Below are positions 43,119 through 51,234 of a stretch of DNA of 64,000 bases, piece by piece. The position numbers and the translations under genes were made by a program. Each line of letters opens with the position of its first letter. Position 1 is the stretch's first letter. Below the pieces are notes generated by a model, which searched no databases, was not told where the DNA came from, and saw nothing but the letters and a program-made list of their open reading frames with translations. This DNA comes from JAJAZB01 sp965249815 (lineage in GTDB: Bacteria > Bacteroidota > Bacteroidia > Cytophagales > Spirosomataceae), in NCBI GenBank assembly GCA_965249815.1, contig CBDFMV010000003.1:1302001-1366000 (forward strand). Reading direction: 5' to 3'.

Positions 43119-43931
43119 TTAAACAGGGTGCTCGTCGACTGCCGCCTCGTGCTCACAATACCCGCAGTTGAACGGGCAGGGTTCGTCGTTGTGGTGGTGG
43201 AGTTTGGCGCATTTCACGTCCTTTTTCCGGTGAAAAAGCAGGTACGTTTCCGCCGCCAGCCCCATGCCGAGCGGCGGCGCGACGAGGTAAATCCAGAAAG
43301 CCGTGTACACGCCCGACGGCAGGGCCGAGGCCAGCGTCCGGGCCGGGTTGAGACTGAACCCCGAAACCGGCCCCGTCGTGACGACGAACACGGCGACGAG
43401 GCAGGCCGCGAAAACCGGCGTGAATCGTGCCCAGCGGGGGTGGTTGCTCGTGTGCAGTACCATCGTCATCATGCCGAACGCGATGAGGATTTCGGCAAAA
43501 AATGCCCAGCCTTCGCCCGCTTCGCCGGGCACCGTCACGACGTAACGGACGGGACTTTCGGTAAACAGTTCCCCCAAAACCACCCGCACCAGCAGCACGC
43601 CGAGGGTGCCGCCGAGTACCTGGAAAATCGGGTAGAACACCGCGTCCCAGCCCCGCACTTTTCCCAACCGGAAAAACGTCAGCGTCACCGCCGGGTTGAG
43701 GTGCGCGCCGGAACGCTGGCCCCAGGGCGAGAGAAACAGCGCGAGGGCCGTCAACCCCATCGCCAGACCCATCAGCACGAGCCGAACGAACGGGTCAGCA
43801 ACCGCCCCGACCACCAGCGAGCCGGGGTAAAAAAGCAGGGTGCCGAAGCCGCCCGCCGAGACCATGAACAGGCCGAGTTCGCCCGCTTCCATCAGGTATT
43901 CCGGCCAGTGCGTTTGTAGGGCCTTACGCAT
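43119..43931 (-). CDS. MIP/aquaporin-family channel with Cys/His-rich C-terminal tail
   Basis: A 270-residue protein with six hydrophobic helices and both half-helix motifs: GAHLNPAVTL and GFSLNPARTLAS. This identifies an aquaporin or glycerol/water channel. The last ~30 residues are unusual, with KCAKLHHHND followed by DEPCPFNCGYCEHE. The four Cys and four His look like a metal-binding appendage. It overlaps the debranching gene by 8 bp, so the two are co-translated. Whether the channel passes water, glycerol or a metalloid is not clear from the NPA regions alone. Confidence 0.87.
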   Translation of the reverse strand: MRKALQTHWPEYLMEAGELGLFMVSAGGFGTLLFYPGSLVVGAVADPFVRLVLMGLAMGLTALALFLSPWGQRSGAHLNPAVTLTFFRLGKVRGWDAVFYPIFQVLGGTLGVLLVRVVLGELFTESPVRYVVTVPGEAGEGWAFFAEILIAFGMMTMVLHTSNHPRWARFTPVFAACLVAVFVVTTGPVSGFSLNPARTLASALPSGVYTAFWIYLVAPPLGMGLAAETYLLFHRKKDVKCAKLHHHNDEPCPFNCGYCEHEAAVDEHPV

Positions 43932-45933
43932 CGATGGCCGGGCTGTAGCGCACCGTTTCAGGGAGCGCGGGTTCCATCAGCCCGTACTGCAGGGCCACCC
44001 GGAGCAGTTCGCCCACGCTCCAGGCCTGGGCGAAACAGCCGCGTGGCGTGTGGGGAGCCTGGGCGTCGAAAATCTCGGAAACGCTGCCCACGCCCGCTTC
44101 GGCGAGGTGGTATTCGAGTTTTTTCATGACGAGTTTCGCTTGCTTGAGGCCCGTTGAGCGGCCCTTTACGGCCATGACGGCGTCGATAAATGGGCCGAGC
44201 AGCCAGCTCCACACGGTGCCCTGGTGGTAGGCTCCGTCGCGATGCCAGGGGTCGCCGCCGTAGGTGGGTTTGTAGTCGGGGTGGTCGGGCGACAGGCTCC
44301 GCAGGCCCACGGGGGTGTAGAGCAGGTTTTCGATGGTTTCGAGCACCCGACGGGCTTTTTCGCCGCTCAACAACGGGTAAGGCAAACTCAGCGCGAAGAG
44401 TTGGTTGGGGCGGATGTCGTCGTTGCGCACGTCGCCGTCGAGGTAATCGTACAGCGCGCTTTTTTCGTCGTTGTAGAATTGTTTGCTGAACTCCTGCTTC
44501 ACGCCATCGGCCTTGAGCGTCACTTGCAGGGCCAAATCGGCCTGCCCGAAGGCGCGGGTCAGGTCGGCGAAAATGCGGAGGGCGTTGTACCACAGCGCAT
44601 TGATTTCCACCGCCTTGCCCTGCCGGGGCGTCACCACCCAATTGCCCACGCGGGCGTCCATCCAGGTGAGTTGCTGGCCCGCTTGGCCCGCCGTGAGCAG
44701 GCCGTCGTCGGCCACGCGGATGCCGTAACGGGTGCCCCGGAAATGCCATTCGAGGATGTCGTGCAGCACCGGCAGCAGTGTCTCGCGGACGAAGGCGTCG
44801 TCGCCGGTGTACTGCCGGTAGTGGTGAATGGCCACGAAAAACCAGAGCGTGGCGTCCACGGTGTTGTACTCCGGTTCTTCGCCCGAATCGGGGAAGCGGT
44901 TGGGCAGCATCCCTTCGCTGACGGCCTGGGCGAAGGCGGTCAGGATGCTGCGGGCGTCGTCGAAGCGGCCCGTGGCGAGGCAGATGCCCGGCAGGGCCAC
45001 CATCGTGTCGCGGCCCCAGTCCGAAAACCAGGGGTAGCCCGCAATGACGGTTTTCAGGTCTTCGCCCCGCTTGACCACGAACTGGTCGGCGGCCAGTTTG
45101 AGCTGGTTGAGGTATTCTTTTTTCGCCGAAACCGGCCCGATGAGGGCTTCGCGGCGGCGGCGTTCGCGGTCGAGCAACGCGAAGGCGTCGCGGCCAAACG
45201 GCGAGGCGGTCGAAAGCAGCACACCCACCTTGTCGCCTTCGCGAAGGTCGAGCCGGAATTTCCCCGGCGTGAATAAATCTTCCTGAAAATCCAGCCCCCG
45301 GTATTGCTCTACGGCGTATTCGAAACAATAGTACCAGTTGAAGTCTTCGTGAAAGGCCGCGCCGGGAATCGAAATGAACAGGGTTGGCGAATCGGCGTAG
45401 GGCTGGATTTGAAAAACGCCGTCGTCGTCCACGTACCCGCGCCGGGCGTCGCCGTTGGCGTGGGTGAGGCTATGAAAATCGCGGCCCGCCACCAGCGGCA
45501 GCCATTCCAGCGTGAAGGGTTGAGCGGCTTTCAGCACCTCGTAGGTGACGAGCGTCGTGTTTTCGCCCTGCACGGCGGCGATGGTTTTGCGGAGCGTCAC
45601 CCCGCCGGCCTGGTACACGAATTCGGGAAAAAGGCCCTTGCTGAACTGCGTGAGGTGGGTGAATCCCTGCGGATGCACCGCGCCGGGGTACTGGTTGGCC
45701 CCGAGGTCGTAGCGCTCGCCGTTGACGAACAGCGTTTCGTCGAGCTTGGACAGCAGCACCTGCCGCCCCACGGGCGGTTTGGTTGCGGCCACTAAGAGGC
45801 CGTGGTAGCGGCGGGTGTGCGCCCCGGCGAGGGTCGAGGAGGCCCAGCCGCCGAGGCCGTTGGTTTCGAGCCACTCGCGGCGCGTGGCTTCGGTGAAGTT
45901 TTGGGTGACGGTGTGGTCGAAGGAGAGTTTCAT
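43924..45933 (-). CDS. Glycogen-debranching-type amylo-alpha-1,6-glucosidase
   Basis: A 669-residue protein. The N-terminal GDE_N region (about 10-260) has EWLETNGLGGWASSTLAG and RRYHGLLVAA. The C-terminal (alpha/alpha)6 GDE_C domain has WFSDWGRDTMVALPGICLAT (about 303-322), NTVDATLWFFVAIHHY, VEINALWYNALRIF and HQGTVWSWLLGPF. This is the archaeal/bacterial GDE type (GH133-like) that hydrolyses alpha-1,6 branch residues; no 4-alpha-glucanotransferase domain is present. It is cytoplasmic, with no signal peptide. It lies downstream of a GH63-like glucosidase, from which it is separated by an opposing four-helix-bundle gene. Confidence 0.9.
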   Translation of the reverse strand: MKLSFDHTVTQNFTEATRREWLETNGLGGWASSTLAGAHTRRYHGLLVAATKPPVGRQVLLSKLDETLFVNGERYDLGANQYPGAVHPQGFTHLTQFSKGLFPEFVYQAGGVTLRKTIAAVQGENTTLVTYEVLKAAQPFTLEWLPLVAGRDFHSLTHANGDARRGYVDDDGVFQIQPYADSPTLFISIPGAAFHEDFNWYYCFEYAVEQYRGLDFQEDLFTPGKFRLDLREGDKVGVLLSTASPFGRDAFALLDRERRRREALIGPVSAKKEYLNQLKLAADQFVVKRGEDLKTVIAGYPWFSDWGRDTMVALPGICLATGRFDDARSILTAFAQAVSEGMLPNRFPDSGEEPEYNTVDATLWFFVAIHHYRQYTGDDAFVRETLLPVLHDILEWHFRGTRYGIRVADDGLLTAGQAGQQLTWMDARVGNWVVTPRQGKAVEINALWYNALRIFADLTRAFGQADLALQVTLKADGVKQEFSKQFYNDEKSALYDYLDGDVRNDDIRPNQLFALSLPYPLLSGEKARRVLETIENLLYTPVGLRSLSPDHPDYKPTYGGDPWHRDGAYHQGTVWSWLLGPFIDAVMAVKGRSTGLKQAKLVMKKLEYHLAEAGVGSVSEIFDAQAPHTPRGCFAQAWSVGELLRVALQYGLMEPALPETVRYSPAIDA

Positions 45934-45934
45934 T

Positions 45935-45966
45935 CCAGTTGGCAGTTAGCAGTAGGCAGTTGGCAG
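45935..45966. repeat. Heptamer (GGCAGTN) array C2
   Basis: Four consecutive 7-bp units (ccagtt ggcagtt agcagta ggcagtt ggcag) immediately upstream of the debranching-enzyme start (45933) and 47 bp before the four-helix-bundle gene. It belongs to the same family as arrays at 27706, 46375 and 49124. Confidence 0.85.
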
Positions 45967-46012
45967 CAGATAGTATTTTTAATATCTTTTGCCCATAACC
46001 TGCCTTACGTCA

Positions 46013-46381
46013 ATGGATTACACGGATTTGCTTGCGTATCAAAAATCGTTTCTACTCGCGATGAAGGTGTTTGAAATCTCAAAGCGGTTTCCGGTCGAAG
46101 AGCGCTACGCCCTGACCGACCAAATCAGGCGGTCGAGTCGGTCGGTCACCGTCAACATCGCCGAAGGCTATCGCAAGCGGCGATACGTGCCGCATTACAC
46201 CTCCAAACTCTCCGACGCCGACACGGAAAACACCGAAACGCAAGTCTGGCTACGGTTTGCCCTCGCGTGTCAGTATGTTTCTTCGACCGACTTCCAGGAA
46301 CTGTTCAACCAAACCGAAGAAATCGGCCGCCTAATTCACTACATGATGAGCAATCCAGGGAAGTTTGGCAGTGGCCAGTAG
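46013..46381 (+). CDS. Four-helix-bundle protein (S23/TIGR02436-like)
   Basis: A 122-residue protein with MDYTDLLAYQKSFLLAMKVF, DQIRRSSRSVTVNIAEGYRK and SKLSDADTENTETQVWLRFA. These are the hallmark segments of the family first seen in 23S rRNA intervening sequences. Here the gene is free-standing. It points against all its neighbours and is bracketed by heptamer repeats (45935-45966 and 46375-46414). Its last codons and TAG stop come from the left arm of that repeat. Related four-helix proteins include the Avd accessory protein of diversity-generating retroelements, but no reverse transcriptase is nearby. It is likely a small mobile or selfish unit; function unknown. Confidence 0.85.
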   Translation: MDYTDLLAYQKSFLLAMKVFEISKRFPVEERYALTDQIRRSSRSVTVNIAEGYRKRRYVPHYTSKLSDADTENTETQVWLRFALACQYVSSTDFQELFNQTEEIGRLIHYMMSNPGKFGSGQ

Positions 46382-46497
46382 GGCAGTTTGCAGTAGGCAG
46401 TATGCAGTTGGCAGAAAACTGGAAATACACCAACGTTATTTTACTCATTTACCGCCTACTGCCCTCTGCAAACTGCCTACTGCAAACTGCCTACTGG
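46375..46497. repeat. Large heptamer inverted repeat C3 between convergent genes
   Basis: Left arm 46375-46414 and right arm 46459-46497 are imperfect reverse complements, about 35 of 39 positions by eye, built from GGCAGTN units. Both arms carry ggccagtag. On the plus strand this is the Gly-Gln-stop end of the four-helix-bundle gene. On the minus strand it is the Gly-Gln-stop end of the GH63-like gene. It probably serves as a two-way terminator. Confidence 0.85.
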
Positions 46498-49118
46498 CCC
46501 CTCGGCTGCAACAGCTTGGCAATCAACCCCGTCCAGCCGGTCTGGTGGCTGGCACCGACGCCCCGGCCGGTGTCGCCGTGGAAGTATTCGTAAAACAGCA
46601 GGTGGTCGCGGAAGTGCGGATCGGTTTGCAGGGTTTCGTGGTCGCCGAAGACGGGGCGGCGGCCTGATTCGTCTTGCAGGAAGATGCCCGCGAGGCGGGC
46701 CGAAAGCGCGTCGGCGATTTCGTTCAGGGTCGAAAACTGCCCCGAACCCGTCGGGTACTCCACCCTGAAGTCGTCGCCGTAGTAGTGGTGAAACCGTTGC
46801 AGCGACTCGATGAGCAGGTAGTTGACCGGAAACCAAATCGGCCCGCGCCAGTTGGAATTGCCCCCAAAAAGGCTGGTGTTCGACTCGGCGGGCTGGTAAT
46901 CGACGGTCAGGCAATTTTCGCCCACCCAAAACTGGTAGGGCTGCTCGTGGTGGCAGCGCGAAAGCGCCCGGATGCCGTAATCGGAGAGGAATTCGGCCTC
47001 GTCGAGCATCCGCGTCAGCAGTTTTTTCATCCGGTGGCCGCGCAGCAACGAGAGCAGGTGCCGCTCGCCCATGCCGGGTTCCTGCCAGCGCGACACCAGG
47101 CTGGCCAGGTGCGGGCGGTTTTCCAGAAACCACTTCATTCGCGTTGAAAATCCGGGCAAAGCCCGGAGCAGCTCGTCGTCGAGCACCTCGACGGCAAAGA
47201 GCGGAATCAGCCCCACCATCGACCGGACTTTTAGCTTAATTCGCTCGTTATCAGCCGTGTGAAGCACGTCGTAGAAAAACTCGTCCTCCTCGTCCCAGAG
47301 GTTGATGCCCTGGTTGGCTACGTTGGCCATCGCCCCGGCGATGTACAGGAAGTGCTCGAAAAACTTCGTGGCAATGTCCTGGTACGTCGGGTTGGTTTTG
47401 GCGAGTTCGAGGGCGATGCGCATCAGATTGAGCGAGTACATGGCCATCCAGCTCGTGCCGTCGGCCTGCTCGATGTGCCCGCCCGTGGGCAACGGCGCGC
47501 TCCGGTCGAAGACGCCGATGTTGTCCAAACCGAGGAAACCGCCCTGGAAAATATTGAGGTTGTTTTTGTCTTTCTGGTTGACCCACCATGTGAAATTGAG
47601 CAGCAGTTTGTGGTACACCGATTCCAGAAACATCGTGTCGCCCACGCCGCCGTTGCGTTTCTGGTCCATTTTGTACACCCGCCACGTGGCCCAGGCGTGC
47701 ACGGGCGGGTTCACGTCGCCGAAGGCCCATTCGTAGGCGGGCAATTGGCCGTTGGGGTGCATGTACCATTCTTTCGTCAGCAAAAGCAGTTGGTTTTTGG
47801 CAAAATCCGGGTCCACCATCGCCAGCGGCAGGCAGTGGAACGCCAAATCCCAGGCCGCGTACCAGGGGTATTCCCAGGTGTCGGGCATCGAGATAATGTC
47901 GGCGTTGTTGAGGTGAAACCAGGCACTGTTGCGGCCACTTTTGCGGCCCTCGGGCGGTGCGGGCTGGGCCGGGTCACCATGAAGCCACTGCGGAATGTCG
48001 ATGTAATAAAACTGCTTGCTCCAGAGCATTCCCGCGAACGCCTGCCGCTGTACGTTGCGGGCGTCGGCGCTGGCAATGCCGGTCTGAATCTCGGCGTAAA
48101 ACGCATCGGCTTCGCGTCGCCGGTCGGTCAGAATCCGGTCAAAATCGGCAAAGGGCTTTTTCAGGGCATCATCGCCCAGCCGCAGCCGCACCGTTTGCGC
48201 TTGCCCGGCTGGTACGGTCAGCGCGTAGTGCGCTGCCGCCTTCGTGCCGGTCTGGGCCGGGTTGACGGCGGTTTCGTTGTTGGAAATCAGAAACTCGTGA
48301 AAGCCGTCTTTGAAAAACTCCCCGCCCGACGGGTGGCCGTAGAGCCGCTCCGTGTTCGTTTCGTTCTCACAAAAAAGCAGCGCCGGGTTCTGGTCGGCAA
48401 ACAACGCGAGGTTGCCCAAATCCCGGTGCTGCACCTGCACCGAGTTGTTTTTTCCGGCGGTTAAAACGGGCCGGTAGTCGTCGTAGCCCCAGGCCCAGGT
48501 GTTGCGAAACCAAAGCTGCGGCAGCAGGTGAATCGGGGCGTCCTCGGGTCCGCGGTTGTGTACGGTCACGTTCATCAACACGTCATCCGGCCCGGCTTTG
48601 GCGTATTCCACGAACACGTCGAAGTAGCGGTTTTCCGAAAAAAATCCCGTGTCGAGCAGTTCGAATTCCGGTTCCATTTTCCCGCGTCGCGCATTCTCTT
48701 CCACCAGCGAGGCGTAGGGAAAAGCGGCCTGCGGGTATTTGTAGAGCATTTTCTGGTACGAGTGCGTCGGCGTGGCGTCGAGAAAATAGTAGAGTTCCTT
48801 CACGTCCTCGCCGTGGTTGCCTTCGTTGCCGGTCAGGCCGAAAAGTCGTTCTTTCAGAATCGGATCCTGGCCGTTCCAAAGCGCCAGCGAGAGGCACAGC
48901 CGCTGCTGGTCGTCGCTGAATCCGGCGAGGCCGTCTTCGCCCCAGCGGTAGGCTTTGCTGCGGGCGGCATCGTGCGAGACGGCCTCCCAGGCGGTGCCGC
49001 CGGGGCTGTAATCTTCGCGCACGGTGCCCCACTGCCGCTCGGTGAGGTACGGGCCAAATTTGCGCCAGTCGGCCCGGCCCTCGCGGGCCTCGGCGAGGCG
49101 GGTTTGTTCGGTGGTCAT
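46491..49118 (-). CDS. GH63-like (MGH1-type) glucosidase
   Basis: An 875-residue cytoplasmic protein. The N-terminal half is beta-rich (WGTVREDYSPGGTAWE, EGNHGEDVKELYYFLD). The C-terminal half is an (alpha/alpha)-toroid with MPDTWEYPWYAAWDLAFHCL, NPPVHAWATWRVYKMD, GADGTSW-like QADGTSWMAMYSLNLM and NSNWRGPIWFPVNYLLIESL, ending in SHQTGWTGLIAKLL. These match the GH63/mannosyl-oligosaccharide-glucosidase clan members widely found in bacteria, which act on alpha-glucosides or glucosyl/mannosyl-glycerate-like solutes. Length is normal. The stop codon lies inside a heptamer repeat. It is transcribed towards the debranching-enzyme gene and probably formed one operon with it before the four-helix gene arrived. 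Confidence 0.84.
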   Translation of the reverse strand: MTTEQTRLAEAREGRADWRKFGPYLTERQWGTVREDYSPGGTAWEAVSHDAARSKAYRWGEDGLAGFSDDQQRLCLSLALWNGQDPILKERLFGLTGNEGNHGEDVKELYYFLDATPTHSYQKMLYKYPQAAFPYASLVEENARRGKMEPEFELLDTGFFSENRYFDVFVEYAKAGPDDVLMNVTVHNRGPEDAPIHLLPQLWFRNTWAWGYDDYRPVLTAGKNNSVQVQHRDLGNLALFADQNPALLFCENETNTERLYGHPSGGEFFKDGFHEFLISNNETAVNPAQTGTKAAAHYALTVPAGQAQTVRLRLGDDALKKPFADFDRILTDRRREADAFYAEIQTGIASADARNVQRQAFAGMLWSKQFYYIDIPQWLHGDPAQPAPPEGRKSGRNSAWFHLNNADIISMPDTWEYPWYAAWDLAFHCLPLAMVDPDFAKNQLLLLTKEWYMHPNGQLPAYEWAFGDVNPPVHAWATWRVYKMDQKRNGGVGDTMFLESVYHKLLLNFTWWVNQKDKNNLNIFQGGFLGLDNIGVFDRSAPLPTGGHIEQADGTSWMAMYSLNLMRIALELAKTNPTYQDIATKFFEHFLYIAGAMANVANQGINLWDEEDEFFYDVLHTADNERIKLKVRSMVGLIPLFAVEVLDDELLRALPGFSTRMKWFLENRPHLASLVSRWQEPGMGERHLLSLLRGHRMKKLLTRMLDEAEFLSDYGIRALSRCHHEQPYQFWVGENCLTVDYQPAESNTSLFGGNSNWRGPIWFPVNYLLIESLQRFHHYYGDDFRVEYPTGSGQFSTLNEIADALSARLAGIFLQDESGRRPVFGDHETLQTDPHFRDHLLFYEYFHGDTGRGVGASHQTGWTGLIAKLLQPRGQ

Positions 49119-49123
49119 TTTTA

Positions 49124-49208
49124 AGTTGGCAGTTAGCAGTGGGCAGTGGGCAGTTGGCAGTTGGCAGTGAAACCTACTAACCTGAAATTACTACCAACTG
49201 CCTACTGG
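49124..49208. repeat. Heptamer (GGCAGTN) inverted repeat C4
   Basis: Six or more 7-bp units from 49124 to 49169 (ggcagtt agcagtg ggcagtg ggcagtt ggcagtt ggcagtg), then an inverted arm ccaactgcctactgg at 49194-49208, ending 1 bp before the SDR stop codon (49210-49212). It fills the gap between the SDR and GH63-like genes. Confidence 0.85.
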
Positions 49209-49209
49209 A

Positions 49210-50022
49210 TTATCCGTTGGCCGTAAAACCCGGGAACAACGTCATGCCCCCGTCCACGAAGAGCGTGATGCCGTGGACGTAATCCGATTCGTCGGAGGCC
49301 AGCCAGGCGGCCACTTCGCCGATGTCTTTCGGCTCGCCGATGCGGTGGTAGGGAATCAGCGTGAGGAGTTTTTGAGCGGCTTCGGGCGTTTCCCAGGCTT
49401 CGTGGTTGATGGGCGTTTTGATGGCCCCCGGCCCGATGCTGTTCACCCGGATTTTGTGCGGGGCGAGTTCCTGCGCGATGGTTTTCATCAACAGCATCAC
49501 GCCGCCTTTCGAGGTGGCGTAGTTGGCGTGGCCCGCCCAGGGAATGAGTTCATGCACCGAACTCATGCAGATGATTTTGCCCGCCGCCATCGAAATATCG
49601 GGTTGCACGCCCCGGCGGATGAATTCTCTGGCTGCCTCGCGGGCGCAGAGGAACTGCCCCGTCAAATTGACGCCCAGCACGTAATTCCACTGGTCGAGGG
49701 TCATGTCCACAAACGGCGCGTCTTTTTGCAACCCAGCGTTGTTGACCAGGATGTGCAGCGTACCGAACTGGTCGAAAATCTTGCGGTACATTTCCAGTAC
49801 CTGGTCTTCCTGGCTCACGTCGGCCCGAATGGCAACGGCCTTGCCACCCGCATCGGTGATTTCCTGAACGACTTTCTCGGCCCCGGCGGCGCTGCTGGCG
49901 TAGTTGACCACGACGGTGGCCCCGTCGGCGGCCAGTGATTTGGCGACGCCCGCGCCGATGCCCGAACTGGCTCCGGTCACGAGGGCGATTTGATTTTGCA
50001 GGCGTTGTTTGGCTGAATTCAT
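49210..50022 (-). CDS. SDR-family oxidoreductase, glucose 1-dehydrogenase-like
   Basis: A 270-residue classical SDR. The cofactor motif is ALVTGASSGIGAGVAKSLAA. NNAGLQ, catalytic Ser in ICMSSVHELI and Tyr-x3-Lys in NYATSKGG give a complete tetrad, and DGGMTLFPGF ends the protein. The sequence is of the glucose 1-dehydrogenase-like group, oxidising glucose or related aldoses with NAD(P). It is the first gene of the minus-strand run towards the GH63-like glucosidase. A palindromic core (50175-50192) lies about 150 bp upstream. The ATG at 50022 is preferred; the frame to 50046 starts with TTG. Confidence 0.88.
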   Translation of the reverse strand: MNSAKQRLQNQIALVTGASSGIGAGVAKSLAADGATVVVNYASSAAGAEKVVQEITDAGGKAVAIRADVSQEDQVLEMYRKIFDQFGTLHILVNNAGLQKDAPFVDMTLDQWNYVLGVNLTGQFLCAREAAREFIRRGVQPDISMAAGKIICMSSVHELIPWAGHANYATSKGGVMLLMKTIAQELAPHKIRVNSIGPGAIKTPINHEAWETPEAAQKLLTLIPYHRIGEPKDIGEVAAWLASDESDYVHGITLFVDGGMTLFPGFTANG

Positions 50023-50174
50023 GGGAGGGGTAACGGGATAGTTCAAGTGCGCTCCTTTTCATACCAAATCGGTGCCAGCGCCAAACCCGAGTGAAACTGT
50101 TAAGATAAACTTTTGATAACCAAACGGTTGACTTAAAAATTAACCTTGTTTTGGAAAGTCGCCGGGGAAAGGTA

Positions 50175-50192
50175 TTCCTGAGATTTCAGGAA
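50175..50192. promoter_or_regulatory. Palindromic core upstream of the SDR gene (candidate operator)
   Basis: The sequence ttcctgagatttcaggaa is an 18-bp palindrome with one mismatch. It closely matches the core of the palindrome at 26183-26214 upstream of the Crp-family gene. It lies in the 218-bp gap between an AraC gene (3' end at 50241) and the SDR gene (start 50022). A third, weaker half-match (gtttcaggaaa) occurs near 32607. Confidence 0.45.
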
Positions 50193-50240
50193 AGTCCCTG
50201 CATTTCAACACTCCAGACGGCGGGCGTTAAAAAAACGCCG

Positions 50241-51116
50241 TTACCGGGGCCGGGCCTTTGCTCTCCGGTACGCCGTGGGCGTTTGGTGGTGGCGCTTCCG
50301 GAACGTCTGGATAAAGTGCGACGCGTTTTCAAAACCCGCCTGAAACCCCACGTCGGCGATGGGGTCGTCGCTGTGAAGCAGGAGTTCGCAGGCGTAGCGG
50401 AGTCGCAAATCGGTCAGGAACTGGGTCAGCGTCTGGCCGGTCTGGGCCTTGAAAAACCGGCACAACGCGGCTGGATTCATGTGGGCGAGGTTGGCGAGAT
50501 CGGGCAAACAAAGCGGTTCGGCGACGCGCTCGACGAGGTGCCCGATTACCCGGCTGAGGCGTTCGTTGTGCTTGAGAAACAGCGGGCTGGGCACGTACTC
50601 GGGCGAAAGCACCTCGACGGCCTCCGAGGTGGCGATGTCCTGCAACAGGCGCAGCAGCGCCAGGAGTTGGTCGAATTCGGGCAGGCCCACCAGGTGCTGA
50701 AGTCCCGTGGCGATCTGCGACCGGAGCGGTTCGACCAGCTTCAGGCCCGGTGCGGCGCGGGCGAAGAGCGCCGGAATCGCGCGGGTTTCGGGCAGGTTGA
50801 AAAAGCCAGTTCCGGCAAAATCCGGCGCAAACCGCACCACGATAGCCTCGGCCCGCGTCGGACTTTCGGGGTGGAAATAGGCCGCGTCGTTTTTCCAGTA
50901 GTGCGGCAGGTTTGGCCCCAGCAGCACAATTTCGCCACTTTCGAAGCGCTCGACGCGTTGGCCGATAAACCGCGTGCCCGCGCTGGCCACCACGAAATTC
51001 AGTTCGAGTTCGGGGTGAAAATGCCAGGGGTTGGTAAAAAAAGGGAGTTGCTCGTGGCGCAAATCGAAGGAGCGCGTTTCGTTTTGGGGAACGGCGAGGC
51101 GGTCGGGGCGCGGCAT
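50241..51116 (-). CDS. AraC-family transcriptional regulator with cupin sensor domain
   Basis: A 291-residue protein. The cupin part (about 20-130) has FTNPWHFHPELELNFVV, RFIGQRVERFESGEIVLLG and PNLPHYWKND. The double HTH (about 190-285) has LPDLANLAHMNPAALCRFF and IADVGFQAGFENASHFIQTF before HHQTPTAYRR. It is divergent from the DUF1080-MocA-isomerase-PhyH genes and is likely their sugar-responsive regulator. Domain order and motifs resemble the AraC protein at 16440-17324. The start is the ATG at 51116; the longer frame adds a non-conserved leader. Confidence 0.9.
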   Translation of the reverse strand: MPRPDRLAVPQNETRSFDLRHEQLPFFTNPWHFHPELELNFVVASAGTRFIGQRVERFESGEIVLLGPNLPHYWKNDAAYFHPESPTRAEAIVVRFAPDFAGTGFFNLPETRAIPALFARAAPGLKLVEPLRSQIATGLQHLVGLPEFDQLLALLRLLQDIATSEAVEVLSPEYVPSPLFLKHNERLSRVIGHLVERVAEPLCLPDLANLAHMNPAALCRFFKAQTGQTLTQFLTDLRLRYACELLLHSDDPIADVGFQAGFENASHFIQTFRKRHHQTPTAYRRAKARPR

Positions 51117-51234
51117 AATTTGCTCTTTTCTGAATTGATTTTGGAAAGATGCAAATGACGCAACAGAATCAGCAAATTCATTCGTAAAATAATCCGGTTT
51201 AGTGGCGGAGTTTTGCATTCGATACCCAACGCCC

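Noticed and set aside
46013..46381. Evidence for a 23S rRNA intervening sequence or a diversity-generating retroelement
   Set aside because: No rRNA sequence flanks the four-helix gene. No reverse transcriptase or template/variable repeat pair was found nearby.
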